The notes beneath the pieces were generated by a model. The model did not search any database. It saw nothing but the letters and a program-made list of their open reading frames with translations, and had not been told where the DNA came from. A stretch of 33,326 nucleotides of DNA from Alphaproteobacteria bacterium (GTDB lineage Bacteria > Pseudomonadota > Alphaproteobacteria > Ferrovibrionales > Ferrovibrionaceae), in assembly GCA_018336035.1 (NCBI GenBank), contig JAGXRD010000119.1, positions 1 to 33,326 on the forward strand, written 5' to 3'. Position numbers and translations under genes: made by a program. Below are positions 6,230 to 15,218 of this stretch, piece by piece. The first letter of the stretch is position 1; every line of letters begins with the position of its first letter.

Positions 6230-7546
6230 TTATATGCGGCGCATGATCCGCGCATGCAAGCGTTCCTGGCGCGCCGCCGTGATGGGGTAGCGCCACATCG
6301 CCGCAATCGCCGCCAGTTTGAAGACGACCGGCGCCCAGGCATACAGCGCCGCGAGGGCGAATAGCGCGCCGCGGTCGTTCTGCGCCGCTGCCGGATCGAA
6401 ACCCGCCAGATCGAGCAGCGGGTAGGCGATCCCGACCGCCGCTGCCAGCGCCAGCTTCGTCGCCATGCCCCAGAGCGCAAAGAAGAAACCAGCGCGCTGC
6501 TCCCGGGTGCGGGCGGTGTCGAGATCGATCACATCGGCCTGCATGGCTGGCGGCAGTGCAAGATCGGCGCCCAGACAGACACCCGTGAGGACCGAGACGA
6601 TGAGAAAGGCTGTCGTGTGTCCCGCACCCAGCAGGGGAACGGTGGCGAAGACCGCACAGGTCCACAGCATGGCGCCGATCCAGACGCGGTGTTTGCCATA
6701 TCGCCTGGCCAGATCGAGCCATAACGGCACCGCGGCGATACCCGCGCCGAAATACAGCAGCAACACGATGCCGCCGAGATCGGGCGCCTGAAGCACATGC
6801 GTTACATAAAACAAAACCAGCGTGGCCGGCAGGCCGTTGGCGACACCATTGAGCAGCCAGGCCAGCAGCAGACGGCGAAATGGCCCGTTGCGCCAGGCGG
6901 TGCGCAGGCCGGCCATGCTAAAGGATGCGGTGACGCCGCGCTGCTGCGGCTCCGGCACGCGCCAGAGCGCCAGCAGCAGGCACAGCGGCAGCAGGACCAG
7001 AATCAAAATTCCGAGCTGGCCGATACCCTCGCGGATGTCGCCGCCGATCACGGCGGGCAAAGCCGCCGCCACCATGGTGCCCAGCACAGTGAAGCCTTCA
7101 CGCCAGCCGCTGATCCGGGTGCGTTCGTGATAGCTGCCGGAGAGTTCGGCACCCCAGGCCAGATACGGAATCTGGATCATGGTGGCGCCGAGATAGAGCA
7201 GCATGGTCCAGACCAGCAGGTAGACGGCGCCGGCGCCATCGGGCGGCAGGAACAAAAAGCCGGTCCCCACCATGGCCAGCGGCAAGCCGGCAAGCAGCCA
7301 GATTTTACGCCGCGCGCGCCCCACGCTGCGATCGCAGAGCACGCCGACCAAGGGATCGGTCAGAACATCCCACAGCCGTGCGAGCAGCAGCAGCGTCCCG
7401 ACCAGGCTGAGCCCCAGACCGAGCCTGTCAGCATAAAGCACCGGAAGATGCACATAGACCGGCAGAAGCAACATCGCGCCGGGCAAAGCCGGCGCCGCAT
7501 AAGCCGCCAGCAGTGCCGGCCGAAGAGGCTGAGAAACAGGAGACAT
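6230..7546 (-). CDS. MFS transporter, GPH (glycoside-pentoside-hexuronide) cation symporter type
   Basis: A 438-residue protein with about 12 hydrophobic segments. The cytoplasmic loop between helices 2 and 3 reads RLWDVLTDPLVGVLCDR, the signature of the GPH/MFS_2 (MelB-like) symporters, with the Asp residues that line the cation site in that family. Other family blocks include RTRISGWREGF after helix 4 and RTREQRAGFFFALWGM. It probably imports a sugar or sugar derivative with H+ or Na+. It is the first gene of a likely two-gene unit with the Gfo/Idh/MocA dehydrogenase and is transcribed divergently from the chemoreceptor. Confidence 0.88.
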   Translation of the reverse strand: MSPVSQPLRPALLAAYAAPALPGAMLLLPVYVHLPVLYADRLGLGLSLVGTLLLLARLWDVLTDPLVGVLCDRSVGRARRKIWLLAGLPLAMVGTGFLFLPPDGAGAVYLLVWTMLLYLGATMIQIPYLAWGAELSGSYHERTRISGWREGFTVLGTMVAAALPAVIGGDIREGIGQLGILILVLLPLCLLLALWRVPEPQQRGVTASFSMAGLRTAWRNGPFRRLLLAWLLNGVANGLPATLVLFYVTHVLQAPDLGGIVLLLYFGAGIAAVPLWLDLARRYGKHRVWIGAMLWTCAVFATVPLLGAGHTTAFLIVSVLTGVCLGADLALPPAMQADVIDLDTARTREQRAGFFFALWGMATKLALAAAVGIAYPLLDLAGFDPAAAQNDRGALFALAALYAWAPVVFKLAAIAAMWRYPITAARQERLHARIMRRI

Positions 7547-7867
7547 GCAAGCGAGTTAGCTTGCCGACCCGGTTCGACAAGAGACGCAGGCTGACGTCGC
7601 GCAACAGTCCCGCGCCACTTATGCAAGAATCGCATAGCCGTGTCGCGATATCAGCACGTGCGAATATGCAACGTCTACGGCATAACCCTCCCGCCGCCGC
7701 TTATCGTATCGCGGCACTTTCCCGCGGGAAGGGAAGGTCTCCATCGACCGTTGCCGAGCGACGCAGCGCTATCGGCCTCGCCATCAGTGTAACGGTCGTC
7801 TGATTCCACATCGGACTCGAACGCCGCCCGGGCCATGCCGCCCGCGCGAACAGGAGACTTTTGCGCT
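7547..7867. promoter_or_regulatory. Divergent control region between the GPH symporter and the chemoreceptor
   Basis: No convincing gene lies here. Two palindromes stand out. TTCCCGCGGGAA at 7719-7730 is a perfect 12-bp palindrome. TATGC (7620-7624) and GCATA (7632-7636) form a small inverted repeat about 75 bp before the symporter start. Either could be an operator. No -35/-10 pair is clear enough to call. AGGAG at 7852-7856 serves the chemoreceptor. Confidence 0.35.
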
Positions 7868-9961
7868 ATGCGTCGCCGCCTTCTCTCGTGGCTGAAAATC
7901 GGCCCCCGCATCTATCTCGTCATCGCCATCATGGCCGCCCTCACTATGGGCATCGGCTGGATGGGCATCTTCTCGATGGACCGCTACGAGAGCCAGAGCA
8001 ACCAGATGACTGCTTTGTCGGAGCGCGCGCTGAGCGCCGAGCAGGTGCTTGGACATGTCATCAACACACGCGGCATCACTCTCGAAATCTATGCCGCGGA
8101 AGACGGCGAGAAACTCAAGGGGCTGATCGCTGCCATGAATAGCGAGATCGCCTCGGTCGAAAAGATTCTGGCGCATTGGGAAAGCATGGTGCCGCCGCAA
8201 TCGCAGAAGGCTTTTCAGGACAGCGTGAAATCTCCGCTGCAGGCCTATTTCACCAACCGCCGCGCCATTCTGGCGACCGTGCAGAGCGACGGCGTGGAAG
8301 CCGCCCGTGAAGTGGGGCGCACCCCTGCCGTTCTGAAGCAGCGCGATGACGTGATCGCCGTGTTGCGCCGCACCGCCGAAACCAATGTGAACAACGTGCG
8401 GGTGATGAACGATCGACTGACGGAATTCTACAACACACAGCGCCCGACCATGATCTGGACCACCGCGCTGGGCCTGCTGGCCGCCATCGTGCTGGCTGCG
8501 CTGATCGTCGTGCTGACCATCACCCGGCCGATCACCCGCATCACCGGCACCATGGGCAAGCTGGCCGATGGCGACCTTGGCGTGACTGTCGATGGCGCGC
8601 AGCGCAGCGACGAGATCGGCGCCATGGCCAAGACCGTGCAGGTGTTCAAGGACAACATGGTGGCCCGCGCCGAAGCCGAAGCGCAGATCGAGTCCGACCG
8701 CCAGAAGCAGACCGCCGAACGCGAGGCCCGCGAAGCCCGCGAGCGCGCCGCCATCGCGGAAATTTCCGATCTCTGCGACACCATGGCTGCCGGCAATCTG
8801 GAGAAGCGCCTGAACGAAAGCGACAAGGACGGCTTCCTGCTGACGATGAGCCAGAAACTGAACGGTCTGGCCGGCATGCTGCAGGCGATGACCGGCGAGC
8901 TGGCCACCATCACCTCGGCACTGGCCGATGGCGACGTGACCCAGCATGTCGAAGGCGACTATGCCGGCGTGTTCGGCACGCTGAAGGGCAGCGTCAATCG
9001 CATGGCCGACACGCTGAAGGATTTTGCCGGCCGCCTGCGCAATGCCTCCTCGGCCGTGCGCGACGCCTCCGGTGAAATCTCGACCGGCAGCCAGGATCTG
9101 GCGCAGCGCACGGAATCGCAGGCTGCCTCGATTGAAGAGACGGCGGCCTCGATGCACGAGATCACCGCCACCGTGAAGCAGAATGCCGACAATGCCCAGG
9201 CCGCCAACCAGCTGGCTAGTGCCGCGCGGCAGACCGCCGAAAAGGGCGGGCGGATCGTCACCGACGCTGTCACCGCCATGAACGGCATTGAGCAGAGCGC
9301 GCAGAAGATCAGCGACATCGTCGGCCTGATCGACGAGATCGCTTTCCAGACCAACCTGCTGGCACTGAATGCCTCGGTCGAAGCGGCCCGCGCCGGCGAG
9401 GCGGGCAAGGGCTTTGCGGTGGTGGCGCAGGAAGTGCGCGCACTGGCCCAGCGTTCGGCCTCGGCGTCGAAGGACATCAAGGGCCTGATCCAGGAGTCGA
9501 ATGCGCAGGTGCGCAGCGGCGCCGGGCTGGTGCAGCAGACCGGCGCGAGCCTGGACGAGATTGTTGGCGCTGTGAAGAAGGTGGCGGATATCGTCGCCGA
9601 GATTGCAGCGGCAAGCCGCGAGCAGGCCACCGGCCTCGACCAGATCAACACCGCCGTCGCCAGCATGGACGAGACCACGCAGCGCAACGGCGCGCTGGTG
9701 GAAGAGACCTCCGCAGCCGCGCAGGCGCTGTCGGGGCAGGCGCATGAGCTGAACGAACTGGTCGGCTTCTTCCGCACCGGTGCGGTCGCCACTGTAACCT
9801 CCAGTGCCAACAGCAATGTCGTCGCCAAAGTGGCACCTGCTGCGGTGAAACCAGCTGCGACAATCCGCCCGGTTGCAAAGCCGGCGGCGCGCACCAAGTC
9901 AGCGGTCGTTGTCGGCAATACCGCGCTGAAGGCTGAAGACGACACCTGGGAGGAATTCTGA
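7868..9961 (+). CDS. Methyl-accepting chemotaxis protein with CheR/CheB tether pentapeptide
   Basis: A 697-residue transmembrane chemoreceptor. Order: TM1 (about residues 15-35), a helical periplasmic sensor (36-195, four-helix-bundle size), TM2 (196-218), HAMP (219-272), a helical linker with a second HAMP-like segment ([21 protein letters not shown]), and the MCP signalling domain. The conserved hairpin tip is [38 protein letters not shown] (given here as the family tip, positions about 495-532). A flexible Ala/Val/Lys tail ends in TWEEF. That matches the xWxxF pentapeptide that recruits the methyltransferase CheR and methylesterase CheB. ATG 7868 is chosen over an upstream ATG at 7835 because AGGAG precedes it. 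The ligand is unknown. CheW follows after one base. Confidence 0.95.
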   Translation: MRRRLLSWLKIGPRIYLVIAIMAALTMGIGWMGIFSMDRYESQSNQMTALSERALSAEQVLGHVINTRGITLEIYAAEDGEKLKGLIAAMNSEIASVEKILAHWESMVPPQSQKAFQDSVKSPLQAYFTNRRAILATVQSDGVEAAREVGRTPAVLKQRDDVIAVLRRTAETNVNNVRVMNDRLTEFYNTQRPTMIWTTALGLLAAIVLAALIVVLTITRPITRITGTMGKLADGDLGVTVDGAQRSDEIGAMAKTVQVFKDNMVARAEAEAQIESDRQKQTAEREAREARERAAIAEISDLCDTMAAGNLEKRLNESDKDGFLLTMSQKLNGLAGMLQAMTGELATITSALADGDVTQHVEGDYAGVFGTLKGSVNRMADTLKDFAGRLRNASSAVRDASGEISTGSQDLAQRTESQAASIEETAASMHEITATVKQNADNAQAANQLASAARQTAEKGGRIVTDAVTAMNGIEQSAQKISDIVGLIDEIAFQTNLLALNASVEAARAGEAGKGFAVVAQEVRALAQRSASASKDIKGLIQESNAQVRSGAGLVQQTGASLDEIVGAVKKVADIVAEIAAASREQATGLDQINTAVASMDETTQRNGALVEETSAAAQALSGQAHELNELVGFFRTGAVATVTSSANSNVVAKVAPAAVKPAATIRPVAKPAARTKSAVVVGNTALKAEDDTWEEF

Positions 9962-9962
9962 G

Positions 9963-10445
9963 ATGCAGCGCGAATACCTTACCTTCGCCATTGCCGGCCA
10001 GGATTACGGCGTGGATATCCTGAGCGTGCGGGAAATCCGTGGCTGGACCCGGGAAACGCCGCTGCCCAATACCGCGGGCGGTGTGCGCGGCGTGGTCAAC
10101 CTGCGCGGCCAGGTGATTCCGATCTTCGATCTGCGCATCCGCCTCAATGCCGCCGCAACACCGCCGACTGCCAACCATGTGGTAATCATCGTGGAAGCCC
10201 GCGCCGGCGTGTATGGCCTGCTGGTCGACTCGGTATCGGACATCGTGTCGCTGGACGAAGCCGAGCTGCAGCCGGTGCCGGATACGGTGGCGGATGCCGA
10301 GCATGGTTTCCTCACCGCGCTGGCCGCGCGCAGCGAACGCATGGTGTCGCTGCTCGATCTTGATCGTCTGGTGGAAGCGCGGACCGTGGCTGCGCTGAAC
10401 GCGCCCGGAAGTGATACTGAAACCAAATTGCTGGATGCCGCCTGA
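9963..10445 (+). CDS. cheW: Chemotaxis coupling protein CheW
   Basis: A 160-residue single-domain CheW, the adaptor that links chemoreceptors to the histidine kinase CheA. It has typical blocks: YLTFAIAGQDYGVDILSVREI at the N-terminus (split here by beta strands), GVVNLRGQVIPIFDLRIRL around residues 41-59, and the YGLLVDSVSDIVSL segment. The start codon lies one base after the receptor's stop, so the two are co-transcribed and probably translationally coupled. No CheA, CheY, CheR or CheB is in the window, so this receptor-CheW pair must plug into a chemotaxis system encoded elsewhere. A strong terminator follows. Confidence 0.96.
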   Translation: MQREYLTFAIAGQDYGVDILSVREIRGWTRETPLPNTAGGVRGVVNLRGQVIPIFDLRIRLNAAATPPTANHVVIIVEARAGVYGLLVDSVSDIVSLDEAELQPVPDTVADAEHGFLTALAARSERMVSLLDLDRLVEARTVAALNAPGSDTETKLLDAA

Positions 10446-10530
10446 GTAGAGTTGCGTAAAGTTCAGTTGAGTTGCGTAAGTACAGAGTAGCTTAGAGTAA
10501 GAGTTCAGTTCGAGTACGGCATCCTGCATG
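10446..10530. repeat. Short degenerate direct repeats between cheW and its terminator
   Basis: GAGTTGCGTAA occurs at 10449-10459 and 10469-10479, exactly 20 bp apart. AGTTCAGTT occurs at 10460-10468 and again near 10502-10510, and GAGTA appears four times. The stretch is far less GC-rich than its surroundings. It looks like decayed local duplication; no function is evident. Confidence 0.55.
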
Positions 10531-10563
10531 GGCGGGCGTCAGGTTACGGCGCCCGCCTTTTTT
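10531..10563 (+). terminator. Rho-independent terminator of the MCP-cheW unit
   Basis: GGCGGGCG (10531-10538) pairs perfectly with CGCCCGCC (10550-10557) and six Ts follow directly. This is a canonical intrinsic terminator. Confidence 0.92.
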
Positions 10564-10592
10564 ATGCCTTCTATGACCGTTAAAGCCGTAGC

Positions 10593-11276
10593 ATGCGGCG
10601 GCGCTTTCTCTGGATTTTTGTTTTCATGCTGATTGCCGGGCTTGGCTGGATCGGCTGGCAGCATCTGCCGCGAGAATACAATCCCTTCGCGCCGCTGCAT
10701 GTTGCCGATCCGCTGACTCCGATGACGCAGTTCAAGCTGCGGCGGCTGCGCAGTGACTCAGCCTATTGCACAACTGCCCTGCAGACCGCGCCGCTGCGTA
10801 CCGTGCCGCGGCCCGATGCCGGCAGCGCCGCATGCCCGCTGCCCGATGTCGTGCAGGTGCAGGCGGCCGTCATTCCGCTCAGCAGCAGTTTTCTGGCGAG
10901 CTGCCCCTTAGCTGTCTCTTACGCCATGTGGGAAAGCCATGTGCTGCAGCCGTTGGCACAACAGTATCTCGGCCAGAGCGTGCGTCGGGTGACGCATCTG
11001 GGCAGCTATGCCTGCCGCAACGTGCGCGGCGGCACGCGACAGAGCGAACATGCCAGCGCCAATGCCATTGATATCAGCGCGATTGCGCTCAACGATGGCC
11101 GCAGCATCAGCGTGGAGAAAAACTGGAAAGATGACGGCACGACGGGTGCTTTCTTACGCGCGCTGCACAAGCGCAGCTGCGACATCTTCACCATGGCACT
11201 CGGCCCGGCCTACGATGCCGCGCACCACAACCATTTCCATTTCGGCATGGGCGGAAGATTCGGCTTGTGCCGGTAA
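10593..11276 (+). CDS. Extensin-like C-terminal domain protein
   Basis: A 227-residue protein with one N-terminal hydrophobic helix (about residues 5-24), probably a membrane anchor. The extensin-like_C domain of Alphaproteobacteria follows. Visible are paired cysteines (YCTTALQTAP, AACPLP, SCPLA, YACRN, SCDIF, GLCR), the block SEHASANAIDISAI, and the C-terminal HHNHFHFGMGG. The spaced His/Asp residues resemble the metal site of D-Ala-D-Ala peptidase-like (M15) folds. An envelope or peptidoglycan role is therefore plausible but not shown. No clear ribosome site precedes ATG 10593, and an in-frame ATG at 10626 is an alternative. The gene has its own position after a terminator and ends at a palindromic element. 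Confidence 0.85.
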   Translation: MRRRFLWIFVFMLIAGLGWIGWQHLPREYNPFAPLHVADPLTPMTQFKLRRLRSDSAYCTTALQTAPLRTVPRPDAGSAACPLPDVVQVQAAVIPLSSSFLASCPLAVSYAMWESHVLQPLAQQYLGQSVRRVTHLGSYACRNVRGGTRQSEHASANAIDISAIALNDGRSISVEKNWKDDGTTGAFLRALHKRSCDIFTMALGPAYDAAHHNHFHFGMGGRFGLCR

Positions 11277-11285
11277 GGGAAGCGC

Positions 11286-11364
11286 GTCACCCCGGCCTTA
11301 AGCCGGGGTCCCATTTGTTTTGCGACAGAGAAAATGGGATCCCGGGTCGAAAGCCCGGGATGAC
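11286..11364. repeat. Two-hairpin intergenic palindrome A
   Basis: Left hairpin CCCCGGC/GCCGGGG (11290-11308), right hairpin TCCCGGG/CCCGGGA (11340-11360), an inner stem CCCATTT/AAATGGG, and outer GTCA/TGAC ends. The right half is roughly the reverse complement of the left. It lies between the convergent ends of the extensin-like and glycosidase-like genes. Copies B (29485-29573) and C (30373-30450) share the layout. Confidence 0.8.
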
Positions 11365-11374
11365 ACTTACGGTG

Positions 11375-12631
11375 TCACTTCACCCTGAACGGCAAATTCG
11401 CCGTGGCCGCTGCACCCTTGCCGTCACGTGCGGTGACGAACAGGCGGTAATTGCCCGGTTGCAGCCCGGCAATGGTGGCACCCTTCGGGCCCGGTTCACG
11501 CACTGCCTGCGGGAAGACCGGCGGCGGCTGTTCGGCATCGCCCCAGGTTTTCAGGTCGCTGCTCTCGGCCATCACTTGCCAGACCACACCGAAGGGATCG
11601 TTGTCGGGATCTTCCACCGCGATTTCGGCGCGGATGCTCTGGTCGCGGTTCCATTCATTGCCCTGCGGCAGGCGGAACAGCGCGATGCGCGGTGCGCGAT
11701 TGCCCTGCGGCGTGTTGCCGCCCCAGGCCGCCGCCATCGCCTCTGCAGTGCGGGTGTATTCGCCGCCCTGCAGCAGCAGGCTGTGCCAGGTCGGCGTGAC
11801 TTCCTGCTTCTGGCCCCAGTAGAAAACGATATAGCCCTGCACCTTGGGCTGCAGCGCGCTGAACCAGCGCGACAGCATGGCCGCCTTCTCGTCGCTGCTC
11901 GGTTCGATGGCGGCGCCCCAGGGCGTGCGCGGGGCCTGCCACTGGCCCATCGGCCCCATCTCGGTGATCACCAGCGGCCCCTTCCAGCCCTGCGCCCGCA
12001 CGCGGTCGGGCAGCGAAGGCAGCGCCTCACCGTAGGAGTTGATGCCGAGCACCTGGATACTGGGCGCATGGCGGCGGAAACGCACAATCTTGTCGTTGCC
12101 GGCCTCGGCCAGCACGGCCAGCGTGGGATGGTTCGGATCGAGCCGGCGCACGACCTGCGCAGCTTCCTCGATGCCGGCCCAGACATGGACGTCGTCGGCC
12201 ACATCGGCCTCGACCTCATTGCCCAGACCCCACATCAGCAAGGCGGGGTGGTTCTTGTGCCGGTTGACGAATTCCGTGAGGCGCTGCAGCTGCGGCCCGA
12301 CCTTGGCGAGATCCGTGTAGCTGAAGCCGCGACGCGGATGTTCCAGCCAGAAGCCGGCAATCACTTTCAGCCCGGCCTTCTGTGCCTCGTCCAGCACGAA
12401 GCCGGTTTCGTCGCCATAGGTGCGGATCGTGGTGGCGCCGAGCTGCTTGAGCAGGCCGAAGCGGGTCTGGCCGGCGGCGCCAACCACGGCAAACGGCTTG
12501 CCATCGACCAGGATGGTCTCACCCCGCACCTGCACCGTGGCGGCGACGGCAGATGGCGCGACAGGAAGCGCGATGGCGACGGACAGGGCGAACAGGGCGG
12601 TGCATACAGAGCGGAGCATGGCGTGACTCAT
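11375..12631 (-). CDS. Secreted glycoside hydrolase-like protein (clan GH-A TIM barrel, GH2-C type)
   Basis: A 418-residue protein with a Sec signal peptide (residues 1-31, ending AVAA). A short beta segment precedes a TIM barrel (about 50-325). The catalytic pair expected for clan GH-A is visible: Glu139 in WGLGNEVE (acid/base, Asn-Glu signature) and Glu224 in VITEMGP (nucleophile). A C-terminal beta-sandwich (about 330-418) ends with GNYRLFVTARDGKG. The substrate is not determinable; periplasmic beta-glucan or other oligosaccharide hydrolysis or transglycosylation is likely. The frame is open to 12739, but the signal peptide fixes the start near ATG 12631 (or 12619). A LacI-type operator-like sequence lies 22 bp upstream. 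Confidence 0.82.
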   Translation of the reverse strand: MSHAMLRSVCTALFALSVAIALPVAPSAVAATVQVRGETILVDGKPFAVVGAAGQTRFGLLKQLGATTIRTYGDETGFVLDEAQKAGLKVIAGFWLEHPRRGFSYTDLAKVGPQLQRLTEFVNRHKNHPALLMWGLGNEVEADVADDVHVWAGIEEAAQVVRRLDPNHPTLAVLAEAGNDKIVRFRRHAPSIQVLGINSYGEALPSLPDRVRAQGWKGPLVITEMGPMGQWQAPRTPWGAAIEPSSDEKAAMLSRWFSALQPKVQGYIVFYWGQKQEVTPTWHSLLLQGGEYTRTAEAMAAAWGGNTPQGNRAPRIALFRLPQGNEWNRDQSIRAEIAVEDPDNDPFGVVWQVMAESSDLKTWGDAEQPPPVFPQAVREPGPKGATIAGLQPGNYRLFVTARDGKGAAATANLPFRVK

Positions 12632-12652
12632 GCCGGGAAGCCCCTGATCATG

Positions 12653-12663
12653 CAAGCGCTTTG
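12653..12663. promoter_or_regulatory. LacI/GalR-type operator-like palindrome before the glycosidase gene
   Basis: AAGCGCTT at 12654-12661 is a perfect 8-bp palindrome around a central CG, within CAAGCGCTTTG. LacI/GalR-family sugar regulators commonly bind palindromes with this core. Its position just upstream of a glycosidase gene is suggestive. No LacI-family gene is in the window. Confidence 0.3.
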
Positions 12664-12739
12664 ACGCGGCAGGATCGCGTCTCGTGTGGATAAGCCTCGT
12701 CGCCCGAGACAATCCCCCCAGCATAGTCACAGGGCGCAT

Positions 12740-14380
12740 TCAGTCCGCCGACGCCGCCACGGTGGTGCCGGGGCTGGTTTTCTCGGCTGTCGCGACGGCT
12801 TTTTCTGCCTGCGAGACGCCGGAGGCGCCGGCGCTGGTGCGCAGCGGGATCTCGCGCAGGAAAACCAGAATGGCCAGCGCCACCACCGCAATGGCCGCAG
12901 CCAGCCAGAAGACGATCTGGAAAGCATCGGTCATCGCCAGCAGCACGCCGTCGCGCAACACGGCCGGCGCGGACTCCAGCGCGGCCGGGCCGGCGCGCAG
13001 CAGCTGCACCGCCGGCTGCGGACCCAGCGCGGCGGCACCCGGCAAGACCGCGATCAGCCGGTCGAGCGTGGCGACCAGCACGGCGCTGAACAGCGCCACG
13101 CCGAAGGAGCCGCCCATCGAGCGGAAAAAGGAGACCGACGCGGTGCCGACGCCGAGATCGCGGTGTTCGACCGTATTCTGCACCGAGATCAGCATCACCG
13201 GCATGAACAGGCCGATGCCATAGCCCGACAGGCCCATATAGAGGGCGCTCTGCCAGTGCGGCGTGGTGGCATCGACCGTACCGAGCAGCAGCATCGAGAC
13301 CACCTGCAGGGTCAGGCCGATCAGCGGGAAATGCTTGTAGCGTCCGGTGCGGGTGACCGACTGGCCGACCGTAATGGCGCCCAGCACGGCCGTGAGCGTC
13401 AGCGGGATCATCAGCAGGCCGGCCTGGTCGGCCGGCAGCCGGTAGACCATCTGCAGGAACAGCGGCATGAAGACCAGACCGCCGATCATGATCATGGCCA
13501 GCAGCAGGCTGGACGACATGGCGATCACGTAGTTGCGGTTGCGGAACAGCCGTGGCGGCAGGATCGGCTCGGGTGCCCGGCGCTCCTGCCAGATGCTGAG
13601 GCCGAACAGCAGCAGCGCGGCGGCGGCAAGAGCGAGGATGACCGGCGAATCCCAGGCGACATCGTTGCCGCCCATCGTGGTGATCAGCAGGATGCAGCAG
13701 ACCGCCGAGACGATCAGCACCGCGCCGGCATAGTCGATCCGGTGGCGCAGGCGTTTGACATGCAGGCGTTTCAGCGTGCGTTCGGCCGCCACCAGTGCCG
13801 CCAGCCCGAAGGGCACATTGATCCAGAAAATCCACTGCCAGCCGAGATGCGTGGTAAAGACACCGCCCAGCACCGGGCCGGCCACGCTGGCCGTGGCGAA
13901 GACGGCGGCGATATAGCCCTGGTAGCGGCCACGTTCGCGCGGACTGACCACATCGGCCACGGTGGCATGCGCCATCGCCAGCAGGCCACCGCCGCCCAGG
14001 CCCTGCAGCGCACGATATATAATGAGTTCCGTCATCGTCTGGGCCAAACCACAGAGCAGCGAGGTGAGCAGGAAAATCCCGATCGCGATCTGCAGCATCA
14101 GCTTGCGGCCATAGAGATCCGACAGTTTGCCATAGATCGGCGTGGCCGCTGTGGAGGTCAGCAGATAGGCCGAGACCACCCAGGACATGTGTTCGGCAGT
14201 CTTCAGTTCGGCGGCGATGCCCGGCAGCGCGGTGGTGACGATGGTCTGCTCCAGCGCGGCCAGGAACATGCCCAGCATCAGGCCGGCGACGATGGCGATC
14301 TTTTCCTGGTGGCTGAAAACCGGCGGCCCGAAAGCAGAAGGACTGGCCTGGGGGGAGTCCGCTTCAGATGACGGTGTCAT
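12740..14380 (-). CDS. DHA2-family (EmrB/QacA) 14-TM drug:H+ antiporter
   Basis: A 546-residue MFS exporter. Motif A is seen after helix 2 (GKLSDLYGRKLMLQ). The DHA2 helix-1 motif LDxTIVNVALP is represented by LEQTIVTTALPGIA, and motif C, a signature of exporters, by GPVLGGVFTTHLGWQWIFWINVPFG. Length and hydrophobic segments agree with 14 helices. ATG 14380 is chosen; a TTG nine bases upstream is in frame but weaker. It may share a transcript with the glycosidase gene 108 bp downstream, though their functions are not obviously linked. The exported compound is unknown. Confidence 0.93.
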   Translation of the reverse strand: MTPSSEADSPQASPSAFGPPVFSHQEKIAIVAGLMLGMFLAALEQTIVTTALPGIAAELKTAEHMSWVVSAYLLTSTAATPIYGKLSDLYGRKLMLQIAIGIFLLTSLLCGLAQTMTELIIYRALQGLGGGGLLAMAHATVADVVSPRERGRYQGYIAAVFATASVAGPVLGGVFTTHLGWQWIFWINVPFGLAALVAAERTLKRLHVKRLRHRIDYAGAVLIVSAVCCILLITTMGGNDVAWDSPVILALAAAALLLFGLSIWQERRAPEPILPPRLFRNRNYVIAMSSSLLLAMIMIGGLVFMPLFLQMVYRLPADQAGLLMIPLTLTAVLGAITVGQSVTRTGRYKHFPLIGLTLQVVSMLLLGTVDATTPHWQSALYMGLSGYGIGLFMPVMLISVQNTVEHRDLGVGTASVSFFRSMGGSFGVALFSAVLVATLDRLIAVLPGAAALGPQPAVQLLRAGPAALESAPAVLRDGVLLAMTDAFQIVFWLAAAIAVVALAILVFLREIPLRTSAGASGVSQAEKAVATAEKTSPGTTVAASAD

Positions 14381-14599
14381 GACTCTCAACGGGCAGGGCG
14401 GCGCGCCAGATGCAGGATGCGGGAGGCTGCGGCGCCGGTAACGGTCGTGCGAATTCTACCTAGACCCGTGCCACAGGGCTGACAAGACAGGATTGCACCG
14501 GCCGGTCCACAAACCAGTGCCGTAAATTGGTTCGGCCGTCTCTGGCCCGGTCGCCCCGCTTAAGCTAGCTTCCGGCCGAAGATGAACCGGAGCCCCGCC

Positions 14600-15214
14600 A
14601 TGCTTGCGATCCTCGAACGCGTGATTGAACGCACCCTGTTTGCCAGTCGCTGGGTCATGGCGCCCTTCTATCTGGGCCTCGCCGTGGCGCTGATCCTGCT
14701 GCTGGTCAAATTCATGCAGGAACTCTTCCACACCGTGCCCAATGTCTTTGCGCTGAGCGAGGCCCAGCTGGTGCTCTCGATCCTGTCGCTGATCGATCTG
14801 TCGCTGGCCGGCAACCTGCTGCTGCTGGTGATCTTCTCCGGCTACGAGAATTTCGTTTCCAAGATCGACAACGCCGATCACAAGGACCGTCCGGAATGGA
14901 TGGGCAAAATCGACTATTCCGGCATGAAGCTGAAGCTGGTGGCCAGCATCGTCGCGATTTCCGCCATCCAGCTGCTGCGCGCCTTCATGAATATCGAGAA
15001 CCGCGACAATATCGAACTGGCCTGGCTGGTCGGGATCCATCTCACCTTCGTGATCTCCGGCGTGCTGCTGGCCTGGATGGACCGGTTGACCGAGTCCGCC
15101 GCAGGCCATGGCAAGGACCCGCATATCCCGGCTGATACGGAAGTGCAGGATGGCACGGTGATCGAGCATGACGACAAGCCGAACGCCAAGAAGGCCGCCA
15201 GCAAGAAGTCATAA
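14600..15214 (+). CDS. YqhA / UPF0114 family membrane protein
   Basis: A 204-residue inner-membrane protein with four predicted helices (about residues 14-36, 52-78, 109-130, 140-160). Strongly family-specific blocks are ASRWVMAPFYLGLAVALILL, FSGYENFVSKID, KLVASIVAISAIQLLRAF and HLTFVISGVLLAWMDRLT. The family (TIGR00645) has no established function. ATG 14600 is chosen over 14582 because GGAG lies nine bases before it and the resulting N-terminus aligns with the family's usual start. The C-terminal ~35 residues are a charged tail (DDKPNAKKAASKK) beyond the normal family end. Four bases separate its stop from the lipoprotein start. Confidence 0.9.
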   Translation: MLAILERVIERTLFASRWVMAPFYLGLAVALILLLVKFMQELFHTVPNVFALSEAQLVLSILSLIDLSLAGNLLLLVIFSGYENFVSKIDNADHKDRPEWMGKIDYSGMKLKLVASIVAISAIQLLRAFMNIENRDNIELAWLVGIHLTFVISGVLLAWMDRLTESAAGHGKDPHIPADTEVQDGTVIEHDDKPNAKKAASKKS

Positions 15215-15218
15215 CAGC

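Noticed and set aside
7784-9745. 653-codon open frame antisense to the first chemoreceptor
   Set aside because: It mirrors a strongly supported MCP gene. Its translation is His/Gly/Arg-rich with no domain, as expected from the complement of GC-rich coding sequence.
11267-12664. 465-codon open frame antisense to the glycosidase-like gene
   Set aside because: No family resemblance and it covers the palindromic element; the minus-strand gene has a signal peptide and both catalytic Glu motifs.
12686-14371. 561-codon open frame antisense to the DHA2 exporter
   Set aside because: Gln/Arg/His-rich translation without motifs; the opposite strand has clear transporter motifs throughout.
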